A program made the position numbers and the translations under genes. Below, in pieces: positions 6,207-13,999 of a stretch of DNA of 20,612 nucleotides. The notes beneath the pieces are model-generated. The model was given only the letters and a program-made list of their open reading frames with translations, had not been told where the DNA came from and did no database searches. Numbering within the stretch: the first letter of the stretch is position 1; each line of letters starts with the position of its first letter. Where the stretch lies: positions 1 to 20,612 of the forward strand of contig JBFWIW010000056.1 of NCBI GenBank assembly GCA_050253535.1, in the 5' to 3' direction. This DNA is from JBFWIW01 sp050253535 (lineage in GTDB: Bacteria; Bacillota; Clostridia; Oscillospirales; Oscillospiraceae).

Positions 6207-6252
6207 TAGTTTTACGTTTTTGTAACTCAATTCGACAAACGGAGGTGAGCCG

Positions 6253-7533
6253 GTGAAAACTTACAGCACGGATATAATAACCGCCCTCTCCTCGGCGCGC
6301 GGCATCCTGACTAAGGAGATACGTCTTACCGGCGGCCCTAGAATGCAGCGCAGACTTCGCATGATAACAGCCTCTCTCTTTATCTTATTTGCGCTTTCCG
6401 CGGTCATTCTCAATACGCAGATAGGCTTTGCGGTCCTTGTAAACGGCGAGACCGTTGGAACAGCGCAGAGCAAGGCGGAGGCCACGCATATTATAGAAAA
6501 TGTAGAGCAGCAAGCTTCCCAGATACTCGGTTTCGACTATTCGATGGCCGATAAGGTCACGGTTACAGCCGAGCTCGTCCCGGAAAAGAGTGATTCGTCC
6601 GAACTTGAGAAAGTCATGCTCGGCAGTATAGACGGCATCGTCCAGCGATATGCAATTGTCGTAGACGGTACCATTATAGGATCATCGGAGAACGCCGCCG
6701 AACTCATAAATCTTCTCCAGAGCATTTTGGACGAATACGGAACACCAGACACCATATCACTTTCATTCGTACAGGACGTTTCGGTAGATCAGCTATTTCT
6801 CCGGGACGACACAACACAGGATTTATCCCTGATAAGGTCTCAGCTCGACCCGAAAAATGACGATGCCTCATTCTGCCTTTCGGTTGAGCGGGTCGAAACG
6901 CGCTCTGTCTCTGAGGCCATATCCTACGACACCGAATATTACGATGATGCAACGATTTATACTGGCACTACCCGTGTTGATACCGCCGGAGCAGACGGTG
7001 AGCGTGTAACGACCGTGCGCAGTACCTCTATAAACGGCAAAGAAATAAGTTCACAGGCCATAAACACGTTTATCAAATCCGAGCCCGTTGCCGAGGTCGT
7101 CGCGTGCGGCACTGCGGAGCTCCCACCCACAGCATCGCGCGGCTGCTTCATCTGGCCGACGGATGGCATCATAACCTCTTATTTCGGAGCCCGCAACGCC
7201 GGCATCGGCTCAACAAACCACAAGGGTATAGATATAGGCGGCGTTACCGGACAGGATATTTTGGCCGCCGACGGCGGTGAGGTCATATACGCCGGCTGGA
7301 ATGACAGCGGATACGGATACCTAGTAAAGCTGCAGCACGACGATGGTTCCGTCACCTATTACGCCCACTGCTCCTCAGTCCTCGTCAGCGAGGGTGAGCG
7401 CGTGGCACAGGGACAGGTCATTGCACTAATGGGTTCCACCGGAATATCAAGCGGTCCACACCTGCATTTCGAGATTCGTCCCGGCGGAGACAGTGCCGAT
7501 AATTCGGTAGACCCGCTTACTTTACTGCCGTAA
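6253..7533 (+). CDS. Membrane-anchored G5-domain M23 metallopeptidase
   Basis: This 426-residue cell-wall endopeptidase has a short cytoplasmic N-terminus and one membrane segment (about residues 37-58). An extracellular region with two short VNGE/VDGT repeats follows (about 62-180), then a G5 domain (about 210-285). The C-terminal M23 (LytM/LasA) zinc peptidase domain is at about 295-424. Zinc-site residues are visible: H323 and D327 in HKGID, H372 in YYAH, and H403/H405 in PHLHFE. All are intact, so it should be active, cutting peptidoglycan cross-bridges. The start is GTG, set by GGAGGTGA at 6241-6248. It is divergent from the sporulation block, and its promoter has a WalR-type box. A spore- or division-related role is possible but not shown. 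Confidence 0.92.
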   Translation: MKTYSTDIITALSSARGILTKEIRLTGGPRMQRRLRMITASLFILFALSAVILNTQIGFAVLVNGETVGTAQSKAEATHIIENVEQQASQILGFDYSMADKVTVTAELVPEKSDSSELEKVMLGSIDGIVQRYAIVVDGTIIGSSENAAELINLLQSILDEYGTPDTISLSFVQDVSVDQLFLRDDTTQDLSLIRSQLDPKNDDASFCLSVERVETRSVSEAISYDTEYYDDATIYTGTTRVDTAGADGERVTTVRSTSINGKEISSQAINTFIKSEPVAEVVACGTAELPPTASRGCFIWPTDGIITSYFGARNAGIGSTNHKGIDIGGVTGQDILAADGGEVIYAGWNDSGYGYLVKLQHDDGSVTYYAHCSSVLVSEGERVAQGQVIALMGSTGISSGPHLHFEIRPGGDSADNSVDPLTLLP

Positions 7534-7559
7534 GATATATTTAAAATAACAGAGCCCAT

Positions 7560-7600
7560 AAAAAACCCCCGGTTTCGCCGTCGGCGGGCCGGGGTTTTTT
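7560..7600. terminator. Bidirectional terminator after the M23 gene
   Basis: Six As, CCCCCGG, a GC-rich loop, CCGGGG and six Ts make a stem that works in both directions. It serves the M23 gene and is also a barrier for the convergent aconitase operon. Confidence 0.85.
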
Positions 7601-7845
7601 GCGGGTGTCTGCACGTGAAAAATACTCTGTCCATAGCTTCTGAGCAATATAACAAACCAAATAAACGAAAACCGGCTATGGTAAAGCATAGCCGGTCATA
7701 CAGACAGTAAAAATCTTTGTGGCACAGGGGTCCGCCGTCAGGCGGGCCGGACGCTGGCGCGAGGGCGAATTCACTTTGCCACCGCAAGAATTTAATAACC
7801 GGGGCCCCCGGGAAACACGGTTTCGTGGGGACCCCCAGATATGTT
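7601..7845. other. GC-rich hairpin-dense region between M23 and hydratase genes
   Basis: No credible gene is present. It holds the operon terminator (7671-7696). A second stem, GGTCCGCC-GTCA-GGCGGGCC (7729-7748 region, one wobble), follows. A GC-rich imperfect hairpin (7801-7836) starts with CCGGGGCCCCCGG at 7799-7811. The segment at 7733-7750 nearly repeats the loop of the M23 terminator (7576-7592). GTGGCA and TGCCAC (about 7720 and 7777) bracket the middle part. Confidence 0.6.
7671..7696 (-). terminator. Terminator of the citrate/2-oxoglutarate operon
   Basis: A perfect 10-bp ACCGGCTATG/CATAGCCGGT stem with a 6-nt loop is followed on the minus strand by TTTCGTTTATTTG. It lies downstream of the last operon gene. 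Confidence 0.8.
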
Positions 7846-10107
7846 TCAGCCCTCGCGGTAATCGTTTATAAGACAGCCGGCCAGGAGGATCCTGCGCTCT
7901 GCCCCGGTGAGTTCGCCCGTTTCAAGGTTAATTATCATATTTCTTCCGAGAACGTAGCCCACAGCGGATGTTTCGCCGTCCGATATTGTGCGTTTTATTC
8001 CGGGGATATAAATATAATCGCCGACCGTGAACTGCGGCTTCTCCGCCATGGTGAACGGCACCATGCCCCAGTTAATGAGGTTTGAGCGGTACCTTTTCGT
8101 CGCATATTCACGGGCAATGTTGGCGCTGCCGCCGAGAACGCGCTGACAGGACGCCGCCTGTTCACGGGCGGAGCCGTCGCCTGGCTTAACGGCGTATATA
8201 ACGCTGCCGAGCCCGATCTTCGACCTGTCAGCGCTGCCCGACAACCTTTTTATCTCGTTGTAAGCTGCCTCAAGTCCGGAGAGCGCGTCAGCGGGGTCTT
8301 TTTCCTCTGCTCTCGCTTTTTCTGCCGCCAAAACTTCCTTGGCCCTTCCCACATACGCGGGGTCTTTGCGAGACAGCGTGTATTCGGCAAGGCGCAGCGG
8401 GTTGGAGCGATAGGACGAAGTTTCGCCTGACGGGATGAGCTCATCCGTTGTGGTCACGGGGTCGTCTATCAATGATACCACCCGCAGAAGGAGATCGTCC
8501 TCCATAGCGGGGACTCGCGGCCAGTCGACGATATTGGGTCCGTAGGCCAGATTTTCTTCCTGTATCGGTTTTCCCCATCCGTTATAGACCCTGCTGTCAT
8601 AGGCCGTACGATCGAAATTATACTCGGGTATGTTGTAATCGCAGTCGAAATCCGTTGCAGGCGTCAGTATCCCGCCCCTTGCCGCGGTCGCCGCAACTGA
8701 GCGCGCGTCCATCAGCGCAACCGATGCCATCTGCCCGTCGCCCGGGCGGCTCCCCTCGCGGTGCGGGAAGTTTCTTGTCGTGTGCCGGATTGAGAGCGCA
8801 TCGTTAAACGGCACGTCTCCCGCGCCGAAGCAGGGCCCGCAGAACGCGGTTCTCAGTGTCGCACCTGCCTTGATAAGGCCTGCCGTGGCGCCCTGTGCCA
8901 TAAGCTCCAAAAGAATCGGCTGGGATGCCGGATAAACGGAAAGAGCAAATTCGCCGCAGCCTATGCTGCGTTCGCCTAACAGCATATTAGCGAAAACAAT
9001 GTTCTCAAATGTGCCGCCCGCGCAGCCCGCTATTACACCCTGATCGACCTTAATGCCCTTCGCAGTCGCCTTGTCCGTAAGCTTTATCTCACGACCGACG
9101 CTCTGCACGGCGTCCTTCTCAACCTTGCGGAGTATGTCGCCGGCATTAGCGCGCAGCTCTTCTATGGTATATGTATTAGACGGGTGGAACGGCAGCGCGA
9201 TCATTGGCCGCACTTTTGAGAGGTCTATATCCACCATCGCATCGTAATATGCCCACTCGGCCGGCGTGAGCTTTTTATAGTCCCCCACTCTGCCGTGCTT
9301 TTCGAGATATCCCCTTGTTTTCTCGTCCGTTTCCCAGATGGATGAGAGGCAGGAGGTCTCCGTTGTCATAACATCAACGCCATTTCGGAAATCCATTGAA
9401 AGGTTCTCTATTCCGTCGCCGACAAATTCCATGACCTTGTTTTTAACGAAGGCATTTTTAAACGTCGCTCCGATTATGGCTAAAGCGACATCCTGTGCGC
9501 CGACGCCTGGCGCCGGTCTGCCGGTCAGTCTCACCGCGACGACTCCGGGACGGCGCACATCGTATGTCTTGCAGAGAAGTTGCTTAACGACTTCTCCACC
9601 ACCCTCTCCTATGGCCATAGTTCCAAGAGCGCCGTATCTCGTATGGCTGTCGGTGCCGATTATCATTTTCCCGCAGCCGGCAAATGCCTCGCGCATATAC
9701 TGGTGGATAACGGCGATGTGCGGAGGGACGTATATACCGCCGTATTTTCTCGCGGCGGAGAGTCCGAAACGGTGGTCGTCCTCGTTTATCGTACCGCCAA
9801 CGGCGCAGAGGCTGTTGTGGCAGTTCGTAAGAACGTAAGGGACAGGAAATTTAGTCAGTCCGCTCGCCTTCGCCGTCTGGATAACGGATACAAAGGTTAT
9901 GTCGTGGCTCGCCATGGCATCAAATTTCAGGCAAAGGGCGTCACCCTCTCCAGAATTGTGGGCCTGCATTATCCGATAGGCCATCGTGCCGCTTTTTGCC
10001 TCTTCCGGAGACGGCACTCTTCCGTACTTTACGCGGAGCTTTTCGATATCCGTTCCGGCCTCACGGCCGTTATGGAGGTATACTCCCCCATCAATAAGTT
10101 TTATCAT
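7846..10107 (-). CDS. Aconitase-family hydratase (aconitate hydratase)
   Basis: This 753-residue Fe-S hydratase should isomerise citrate to isocitrate. The dehydratase part fills about residues 1-520 and contains IIGTDSHTRYGALG; CxxC in AFCGPCFGAG supplies two cluster cysteines, and a third may be in AGCAGG. The swivel domain follows, with the GDGSAREQAA motif and the VLGGSANIAREYATKRYRSN segment typical of aconitase C-termini. Length and order resemble the YbhJ-like subgroup rather than classical AcnA (about 890 residues). The operon partners (Re-citrate synthase, isocitrate-type dehydrogenase) support citrate as substrate. The ATG at 10107 is chosen because GAGG lies six bases before it; a GTG at 10134 has no ribosome binding site. 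It is the last gene of the operon. Confidence 0.9.
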   Translation of the reverse strand: MIKLIDGGVYLHNGREAGTDIEKLRVKYGRVPSPEEAKSGTMAYRIMQAHNSGEGDALCLKFDAMASHDITFVSVIQTAKASGLTKFPVPYVLTNCHNSLCAVGGTINEDDHRFGLSAARKYGGIYVPPHIAVIHQYMREAFAGCGKMIIGTDSHTRYGALGTMAIGEGGGEVVKQLLCKTYDVRRPGVVAVRLTGRPAPGVGAQDVALAIIGATFKNAFVKNKVMEFVGDGIENLSMDFRNGVDVMTTETSCLSSIWETDEKTRGYLEKHGRVGDYKKLTPAEWAYYDAMVDIDLSKVRPMIALPFHPSNTYTIEELRANAGDILRKVEKDAVQSVGREIKLTDKATAKGIKVDQGVIAGCAGGTFENIVFANMLLGERSIGCGEFALSVYPASQPILLELMAQGATAGLIKAGATLRTAFCGPCFGAGDVPFNDALSIRHTTRNFPHREGSRPGDGQMASVALMDARSVAATAARGGILTPATDFDCDYNIPEYNFDRTAYDSRVYNGWGKPIQEENLAYGPNIVDWPRVPAMEDDLLLRVVSLIDDPVTTTDELIPSGETSSYRSNPLRLAEYTLSRKDPAYVGRAKEVLAAEKARAEEKDPADALSGLEAAYNEIKRLSGSADRSKIGLGSVIYAVKPGDGSAREQAASCQRVLGGSANIAREYATKRYRSNLINWGMVPFTMAEKPQFTVGDYIYIPGIKRTISDGETSAVGYVLGRNMIINLETGELTGAERRILLAGCLINDYREG

Positions 10108-10134
10108 AATAACCTCACACGCGCTGACGCGCAC

Positions 10135-10235
10135 AAATTATAATGTAAGCCTCCCGCGCATGGGAGGTTTTGTCTATTTTTTCGGCGGCCGCTGGGGCGG
10201 CGTGAAATTAGGACATTTTCAACTATCCTCCTGAT
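10135..10235 (-). other. Intercistronic spacer with hairpin
   Basis: A CCTCCC-GCGCAT-GGGAGG hairpin lies at 10150-10167, and GC-rich CGGCGGCCGC at about 10182. On the minus strand no T-run follows the hairpin, so it probably stabilises or processes the mRNA rather than ending it. A TATAAT-like word near 10138-10143 has no -35 partner. Confidence 0.4.
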
Positions 10236-11396
10236 TTACAGGCTTTTGACAGTCTGCATAACGTACTCGCCGAACTCGCGGCATGTGGCGCCGCCGCTCC
10301 TTCCGGTTATCGTAAGCTTCTTCTCCTCGAACATGCATATGTCGAGCGCACGCGTGAGCTTTGCCGCCTCCGCCTGATAGCCGATGTGTGACATAAGCAT
10401 AGCCGCAGCGCGGAGCATGGAGCACGGATCTGCATAGATGCCCCTGCCTTCCTTGATCATGCGGGGAGCGGATCCGTGAATTGCCTCAAACATGGCGTAT
10501 CTCTTGCCGGTGTTGGCAGCTCCCGCCGTACCCACGCCGCCCTGGAACTCAGCTGCCTCATCGGAAATGATGTCGCCATAGAGGTTCGGCAGCAACAGGA
10601 CTTGAAAATCGCGGCGGCGCTTTTCGTCGACGAGTTTTGCCGTCATTATGTCGGCATACCACTCATCCGTTGTAATCTCCGGATATTCGGCGGCGACTCT
10701 GTGGCAGTCCTCGAGAAAGTTGCCGTCGGTCGTCTTTATGACGTTAGCTTTCGTAACGAGGGAGACTCTTGTATATCCGTTCTTGCGGGCGTAATCATAG
10801 GCCATACGCGCTATTCTCTCGCTGCCCTGTTTTGTCGTCACCGTAAAGTCAATGGCGAGGTCGTCCGTCACGTTTACACCAAGGCTGCCGACAGCATAAC
10901 CGCCCTCTGTGTTCTCACGGAAAATGTTCCAGTCGATCCCCTGCTCGGGGACCTTTACCGGGCGAATATTGGCAAAGAGATCCAGCTCTTTTCTCATCGC
11001 CACGTTAGCGCTCTCAATGTTGGGGTTGCCATCGCCCTTCTGCGGAGTCGTCGTGGGCCCCTTCAGAATGACATGACAGCTCTTAAGCTCCGCCAGTACA
11101 TCGTCCGGGATGGCTTTCCCTGCCTTTATTCGGTTTTCAAGCGTGAGCCCATCAATAATCTTGAACTGGACTTTACCGCTCTTCACGGCGGTGGATAGTA
11201 AAAATTCGAGAACGCGCTGCGCCTCCGCAGAAATTATGGGGCCTATACCGTCGCCGCCACAGACGCCGATGACTATGGGAGAGAGGGTTGCGTAATCTAT
11301 AAAGCCGCCCTGCGCCTTCATGTCCTCGATGCGCTTTAACTGCATTTCCAGAACTTTTGCAAAGTGCTCGCAGGCACGGGTTATGTTCTCATTCAT
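10236..11396 (-). CDS. Isocitrate/isopropylmalate-type dehydrogenase (probable isocitrate dehydrogenase)
   Basis: This 386-residue beta-decarboxylating dehydrogenase should oxidise isocitrate to 2-oxoglutarate and CO2. Visible family features: GGDGIGP near the N-terminus, the substrate loop SANVAMRKELDLFANIRPVK, FRENTEGGYAVG, the metal-binding region LLLPNLYGDIISDEAAEFQG and the cofactor loop FEAIHGSAP. The residues after HGSAP do not follow the Lys-Tyr pattern of NADP-specific E. coli Icd, so NAD use is likelier. The operon context selects isocitrate over isopropylmalate or tartrate. ATG 11396 follows TTAGGAGTGG with normal spacing; an earlier ATG at 11432 lies inside the regulator gene and lacks a ribosome binding site. 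The gap to the upstream gene is 19 nt. Confidence 0.9.
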   Translation of the reverse strand: MNENITRACEHFAKVLEMQLKRIEDMKAQGGFIDYATLSPIVIGVCGGDGIGPIISAEAQRVLEFLLSTAVKSGKVQFKIIDGLTLENRIKAGKAIPDDVLAELKSCHVILKGPTTTPQKGDGNPNIESANVAMRKELDLFANIRPVKVPEQGIDWNIFRENTEGGYAVGSLGVNVTDDLAIDFTVTTKQGSERIARMAYDYARKNGYTRVSLVTKANVIKTTDGNFLEDCHRVAAEYPEITTDEWYADIMTAKLVDEKRRRDFQVLLLPNLYGDIISDEAAEFQGGVGTAGAANTGKRYAMFEAIHGSAPRMIKEGRGIYADPCSMLRAAAMLMSHIGYQAEAAKLTRALDICMFEEKKLTITGRSGGATCREFGEYVMQTVKSL

Positions 11397-11415
11397 GGAA
11401 CCACTCCTAATATAT

Positions 11416-12111
11416 TTATTGTTTTGACTCATCGGCTATTTTTTTCGCCGCGAGCTTCAAAAGGTTTTTCCTGGCATTTTTTATATGCTGAACTGTGAGT
11501 TTTTCCGCTAGGTCCCCGTCTCTCGCCTCCAGGGCTTCCAGAATATGGCGGTGTTCCTCTATGGCGCGCTCGGCCCGCCCCTCCGCGCTGAAAGAGAGAC
11601 CGCGGAACCACTGCACCATGTGGTGAAGTTCCGAGAGCGTATGCTGGAGGGGTCTGCTATGGCAGTACTCGAAGATGCGCTCGTGGAAGCGGGAATCGAG
11701 GTCATTTATACGTTCGGTAGCAGATTTAAGGTGATAAAACTCCTGCAGATCCACTATTTCCGTGAGCTCGCGCAGCTGCTCGTCCGTTATTTCGGCAGCC
11801 GCCCATTTCGCGGCGAGCCCCTCGATATACATCCGGATAGTGTAGATGTCCTCCAAATCCTTTTCGTTTATGCCCAGAACGACAGCACCCCTGTGCGGCT
11901 GCATTTCAACGAGTCCCTTCTGCTCAAGCATACGTATAGCCTCGCGCACCGGTGTGCGGGAGACGCCAAGGTCGGCAGAGATTTTCAGCTCGACAAGGCT
12001 CTCGCCCGGAGAAAATTTCCCGCATAAAATATCATTTTCAAGCTGTAAGTATACCTTGTCTGAGAGAGAACCGTTAATGCCCGTTTTTGCCGCGAATTCC
12101 TCGCTCGTCAT
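11416..12111 (-). CDS. GntR-family transcriptional regulator, FCD (FadR) subgroup
   Basis: This 231-residue repressor or activator starts with a winged helix-turn-helix (about residues 15-82; core SADLGVSRTPVREAIRMLEQKGL). An all-helical FCD effector domain follows (about 90-220). Possible metal/ligand residues are visible: the Asp and His of DSRFHERI, the His pair in EEHRHILEAL and the His in VQHIKNA. FCD regulators usually sense small carboxylic acids. Being between Re-citrate synthase and the dehydrogenase, it is most simply a local regulator responding to citrate or a related acid; that is inference. The ribosome binding site is AAGGGGAAGGG. A perfect TTGTATACAA palindrome in the operon promoter could be its binding site. 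Confidence 0.93.
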   Translation of the reverse strand: MTSEEFAAKTGINGSLSDKVYLQLENDILCGKFSPGESLVELKISADLGVSRTPVREAIRMLEQKGLVEMQPHRGAVVLGINEKDLEDIYTIRMYIEGLAAKWAAAEITDEQLRELTEIVDLQEFYHLKSATERINDLDSRFHERIFEYCHSRPLQHTLSELHHMVQWFRGLSFSAEGRAERAIEEHRHILEALEARDGDLAEKLTVQHIKNARKNLLKLAAKKIADESKQ

Positions 12112-12137
12112 ATACCCTTCCCCTTTTCATGATACCG

Positions 12138-12166
12138 TCCGCCTTCCAAAAGTCTGGAGGCGGACA
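12138..12166 (-). other. Intercistronic hairpin between Re-citrate synthase and the GntR gene
   Basis: GTCCGCCTTCCA (12138-12149) pairs with TGGAGGCGGAC (12156-12166) with one bulged base. No T-run follows on the minus strand. It may modulate the ratio of enzyme to regulator mRNA, by processing or partial termination. Confidence 0.45.
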
Positions 12167-12181
12167 GCAGCCGGATAATAT

Positions 12182-13558
12182 TTATATGGACATAAAGCGG
12201 CCGGGCGCTACACCGCGGACGACCTCGTCGAGCTCGTCGTCGCCGATGGCAGTTTGACGGCCTTCTTCATATTCGATGTCGACCCACTCCTTTATCTGCG
12301 CGACGACCGGGTCTCGCTTGTCTACCTGTTCGCCTTCAGGCAGCATATAGTAAGCGTTCAGCCAATAGGCTATCCCTGCAAGACCGGAGGTATTGCTCAC
12401 TGCGACAAGCGCGGGACGGTTAAGTATAGCCCTTGTGTCAAATATATTATATATTTCCTCATCTTTCAAGAGCCCGTCGGCATGAATACCCGCCCTGGTC
12501 ACATTAAAGTTGCGCCCTACGAACGGAGTGGCCTGCGGTATGCGGAAACTGATCTCATTTTCGTAATATCTCGCAATCTCGGTTATAGCCGACGGATCCA
12601 TACCGTCAAATGTCCCGCGGAGAGACGCATATTCAAATATCATTGACTCGAGCGGAATATTTCCGGTACGCTCGCCTATGCCGAGGAGAGAGCAGTTTAC
12701 GGCAGAGGCTCCGTAGAGCCATGCAGCTGAGGCGTTCACAACCGCCTTATTAAAATCGTTGTGCCCATGCCATTCCAGCATATCGGACGGCACCTCCGAA
12801 TAGTGCTGCAGACCATAAATTATTCCCGGTACGCTGCGCGGCAGCGCAACGCCGGTAAACGGTACGCCATACCCCATCGTATCGCAGGCGCGTATCTTTA
12901 TCGGTATTCCCGAGTCACGCGACATGTCCATGAGCGCATTGACAAACGGAACAACAAAGCCGTAGAAATCAGCGCGGGTGATATCCTCCAAATGGCAGCG
13001 CGGACGTATGCCCAACTCGAGCGCCTGAGCAACTACGGCGAGATAACCGTCCATCGCCTGTTTCCTCGTTTTCCCAAGCTTTTTAAAAATGTGATAGTCG
13101 GAACAGGAGACAAGTATGCCGGTCTCCTTTATGCCGATATCTTTTACAAGCTGGAAGTCGTTCTTTGTCGCACGTATCCACGTCGTCGGCTCCGGATATT
13201 TATAACCCAGGGAAAGTATCTGATAAATGGCTTCCTTATCCTTGTTGCTGTAAGCAAAAAATTCCGTCTGGCGAACAAGCCCGTTTGGACCGCCAAGCTT
13301 TGCCATAAGCTTATAAAGGTCAACCATCTGCTTTACGGTATATGGCGCGCGGCTCTGCTGGCCGTCACGGAAAGTGGTGTCCGTTATCCAGATGTCGCGG
13401 GGCATATTCATGGGAACCCTGCGGTAGTTGAAAGGTATCTTAGGCACCTCATCATATGGAAAGATGTCGCGGAAAAGTTCAGGCTCTTTTACATCCTGAA
13501 TAGAGTATTTGTACGGATCTTGTTCAAGCAAAAAACTTTTCGGATTTGGATATAACAT
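12182..13558 (-). CDS. Re-type citrate synthase (isopropylmalate-synthase-like)
   Basis: This 458-residue enzyme of the DRE-TIM metallolyase superfamily probably condenses oxaloacetate with acetyl-CoA to citrate with Re-face stereochemistry, as known for the Clostridium kluyveri enzyme. The TIM-barrel signature TDTTFRDGQQ includes R64 and D65. The metal-binding HGHND is at 264-268, with RACDTMGYG earlier and NCSLLGIGERTGN after it. The N-terminal DPYKYSIQDV segment is typical of this subfamily and absent from LeuA. Homologues are often misnamed 2-isopropylmalate or homocitrate synthase. The following aconitase and isocitrate-type dehydrogenase genes fit citrate. The ribosome binding site is AAAGGAGTG. 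The ATG lies next to the stop of a small ORF, suggesting coupling. Confidence 0.88.
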   Translation of the reverse strand: MLYPNPKSFLLEQDPYKYSIQDVKEPELFRDIFPYDEVPKIPFNYRRVPMNMPRDIWITDTTFRDGQQSRAPYTVKQMVDLYKLMAKLGGPNGLVRQTEFFAYSNKDKEAIYQILSLGYKYPEPTTWIRATKNDFQLVKDIGIKETGILVSCSDYHIFKKLGKTRKQAMDGYLAVVAQALELGIRPRCHLEDITRADFYGFVVPFVNALMDMSRDSGIPIKIRACDTMGYGVPFTGVALPRSVPGIIYGLQHYSEVPSDMLEWHGHNDFNKAVVNASAAWLYGASAVNCSLLGIGERTGNIPLESMIFEYASLRGTFDGMDPSAITEIARYYENEISFRIPQATPFVGRNFNVTRAGIHADGLLKDEEIYNIFDTRAILNRPALVAVSNTSGLAGIAYWLNAYYMLPEGEQVDKRDPVVAQIKEWVDIEYEEGRQTAIGDDELDEVVRGVAPGRFMSI

Positions 13559-13559
13559 T

Positions 13560-13751
13560 TTAGCACTCCTTTACGCATACCTTGCCGCCGTGCATAATTC
13601 CCGCCTTATTCCAATTCAGCTGGTAATAGTGATAAATCAGCGGTCTTTCTCCCGCCGTGCCGTACTGCAAAAAGTCTTCGCACGCAAAGTACTTTTGGTT
13701 TATCCGGTACGCCATGACGAAAGAAATCCTTACTTCAGTATCAGTATTCAC
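13560..13751 (-). CDS. Small unknown ORF upstream of and coupled to Re-citrate synthase
   Basis: An open frame ends at 13560 with a TAA almost touching the citrate synthase ATG. I choose GTG 13751 (63 residues; TTGGAAAAA precedes it); ATG 13715 (51 residues, AAGGA upstream) and TTG 13781 (73 residues, no ribosome binding site) are alternatives. The product begins NTDTEVRISFVMAYR and is rich in Tyr, with two Cys in the last few residues and one in the middle. No family, signal peptide or membrane segment is recognised. Codon choice is less GC-rich at the third position than in the enzymes. It lies between the operon promoter and the first enzyme gene, so it would be transcribed; whether it is translated is open. 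Confidence 0.4.
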   Translation of the reverse strand: MNTDTEVRISFVMAYRINQKYFACEDFLQYGTAGERPLIYHYYQLNWNKAGIMHGGKVCVKEC

Positions 13752-13790
13752 TTTTTCCAACCGAATTGGTATTAACCGCAAGAATTATAC

Positions 13791-13800
13791 TTGTATACAA
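13791..13800. promoter_or_regulatory. Palindromic operator candidate for the GntR regulator
   Basis: TTGTATACAA is a perfect 10-bp palindrome of the kind bound by FadR/FCD-type GntR proteins. It lies just downstream of the predicted operon -10 and is flanked by two copies of GCAAGAATTATA (13778-13789 and 13805-13816). Bound protein would block initiation or early elongation. Confidence 0.5.
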
Positions 13801-13810
13801 TCATGCAAGA

Positions 13811-13839
13811 ATTATATCAAGAAGAGCCAAAAAAATCAA
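13811..13839 (-). promoter_or_regulatory. Promoter of the Re-citrate synthase operon
   Basis: On the minus strand, TTGATT (13839-13834), a 17-bp spacer and a perfect TATAAT (13816-13811) predict a start near 13804. A second TATAAT at 13789-13784 belongs to the repeated GCAAGAATTATA unit and lacks a good -35. Confidence 0.65.
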
Positions 13840-13947
13840 TTGCGCTAAAGTGCCAAAGTTTCTTTTTTATTGGCAGGACTTTTACAGCAACTTGCAGCAA
13901 GCTTTTATCTTTCCTGCAAAATTCAACTAAAATCTCCTGCCATTGCA

Positions 13948-13990
13948 TGAATAAGCCCATCTCCGGAATTCCCGGAGATGGGCTTATTCA
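13948..13990. terminator. 19-bp hairpin downstream of gap
   Basis: A perfect 19-bp inverted repeat (13948-13966 with 13972-13990, loop AATTC) lies 10 nt after the gap stop. Neither side is followed by a long T-run (the stem itself ends TTATTCA), so it is a terminator-like or mRNA-stabilising hairpin. Confidence 0.65.
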
Positions 13991-13999
13991 AAAAATCAC

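Larger units (their letters stand above)
5943..6252. other. Divergent intergenic region between yabP and the M23 peptidase gene
   Basis: This AT-rich region of 310 nt holds the yabP ribosome binding site on one side and the M23 promoter, WalR-type box and ribosome binding site on the other. TGTAA/TTACA words also occur at 5999-6022 (GTTACA, ATTACA, TGTAAT), but their spacing (9 bp) is not that of a WalR site. No ORF or stable hairpin was seen. Confidence 0.6.

Noticed and set aside
10108..10134. N-terminal extension of the hydratase from GTG 10134
   Set aside because: There is no ribosome binding site before it, whereas ATG 10107 has GAGG at the correct distance.
9580..10143. 187-residue plus-strand open frame opposite the hydratase gene
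   Set aside because: It is antisense to a strongly conserved aconitase-family frame; the composition reflects the codon bias of the real gene.
10476..11198. 240-residue plus-strand open frame opposite the dehydrogenase gene
   Set aside because: It is antisense to an intact dehydrogenase and has no ribosome binding site.
12761..13555. 264-residue plus-strand open frame opposite Re-citrate synthase
   Set aside because: The other strand encodes a complete recognisable enzyme; this frame shows no family features and no start signal.
13765..13775. Second copy of the MITE end (ATTGGTATTAA)
   Set aside because: Only 11 bases match the end of the element at 4860 and no opposite terminal repeat is found nearby, so it is probably chance.
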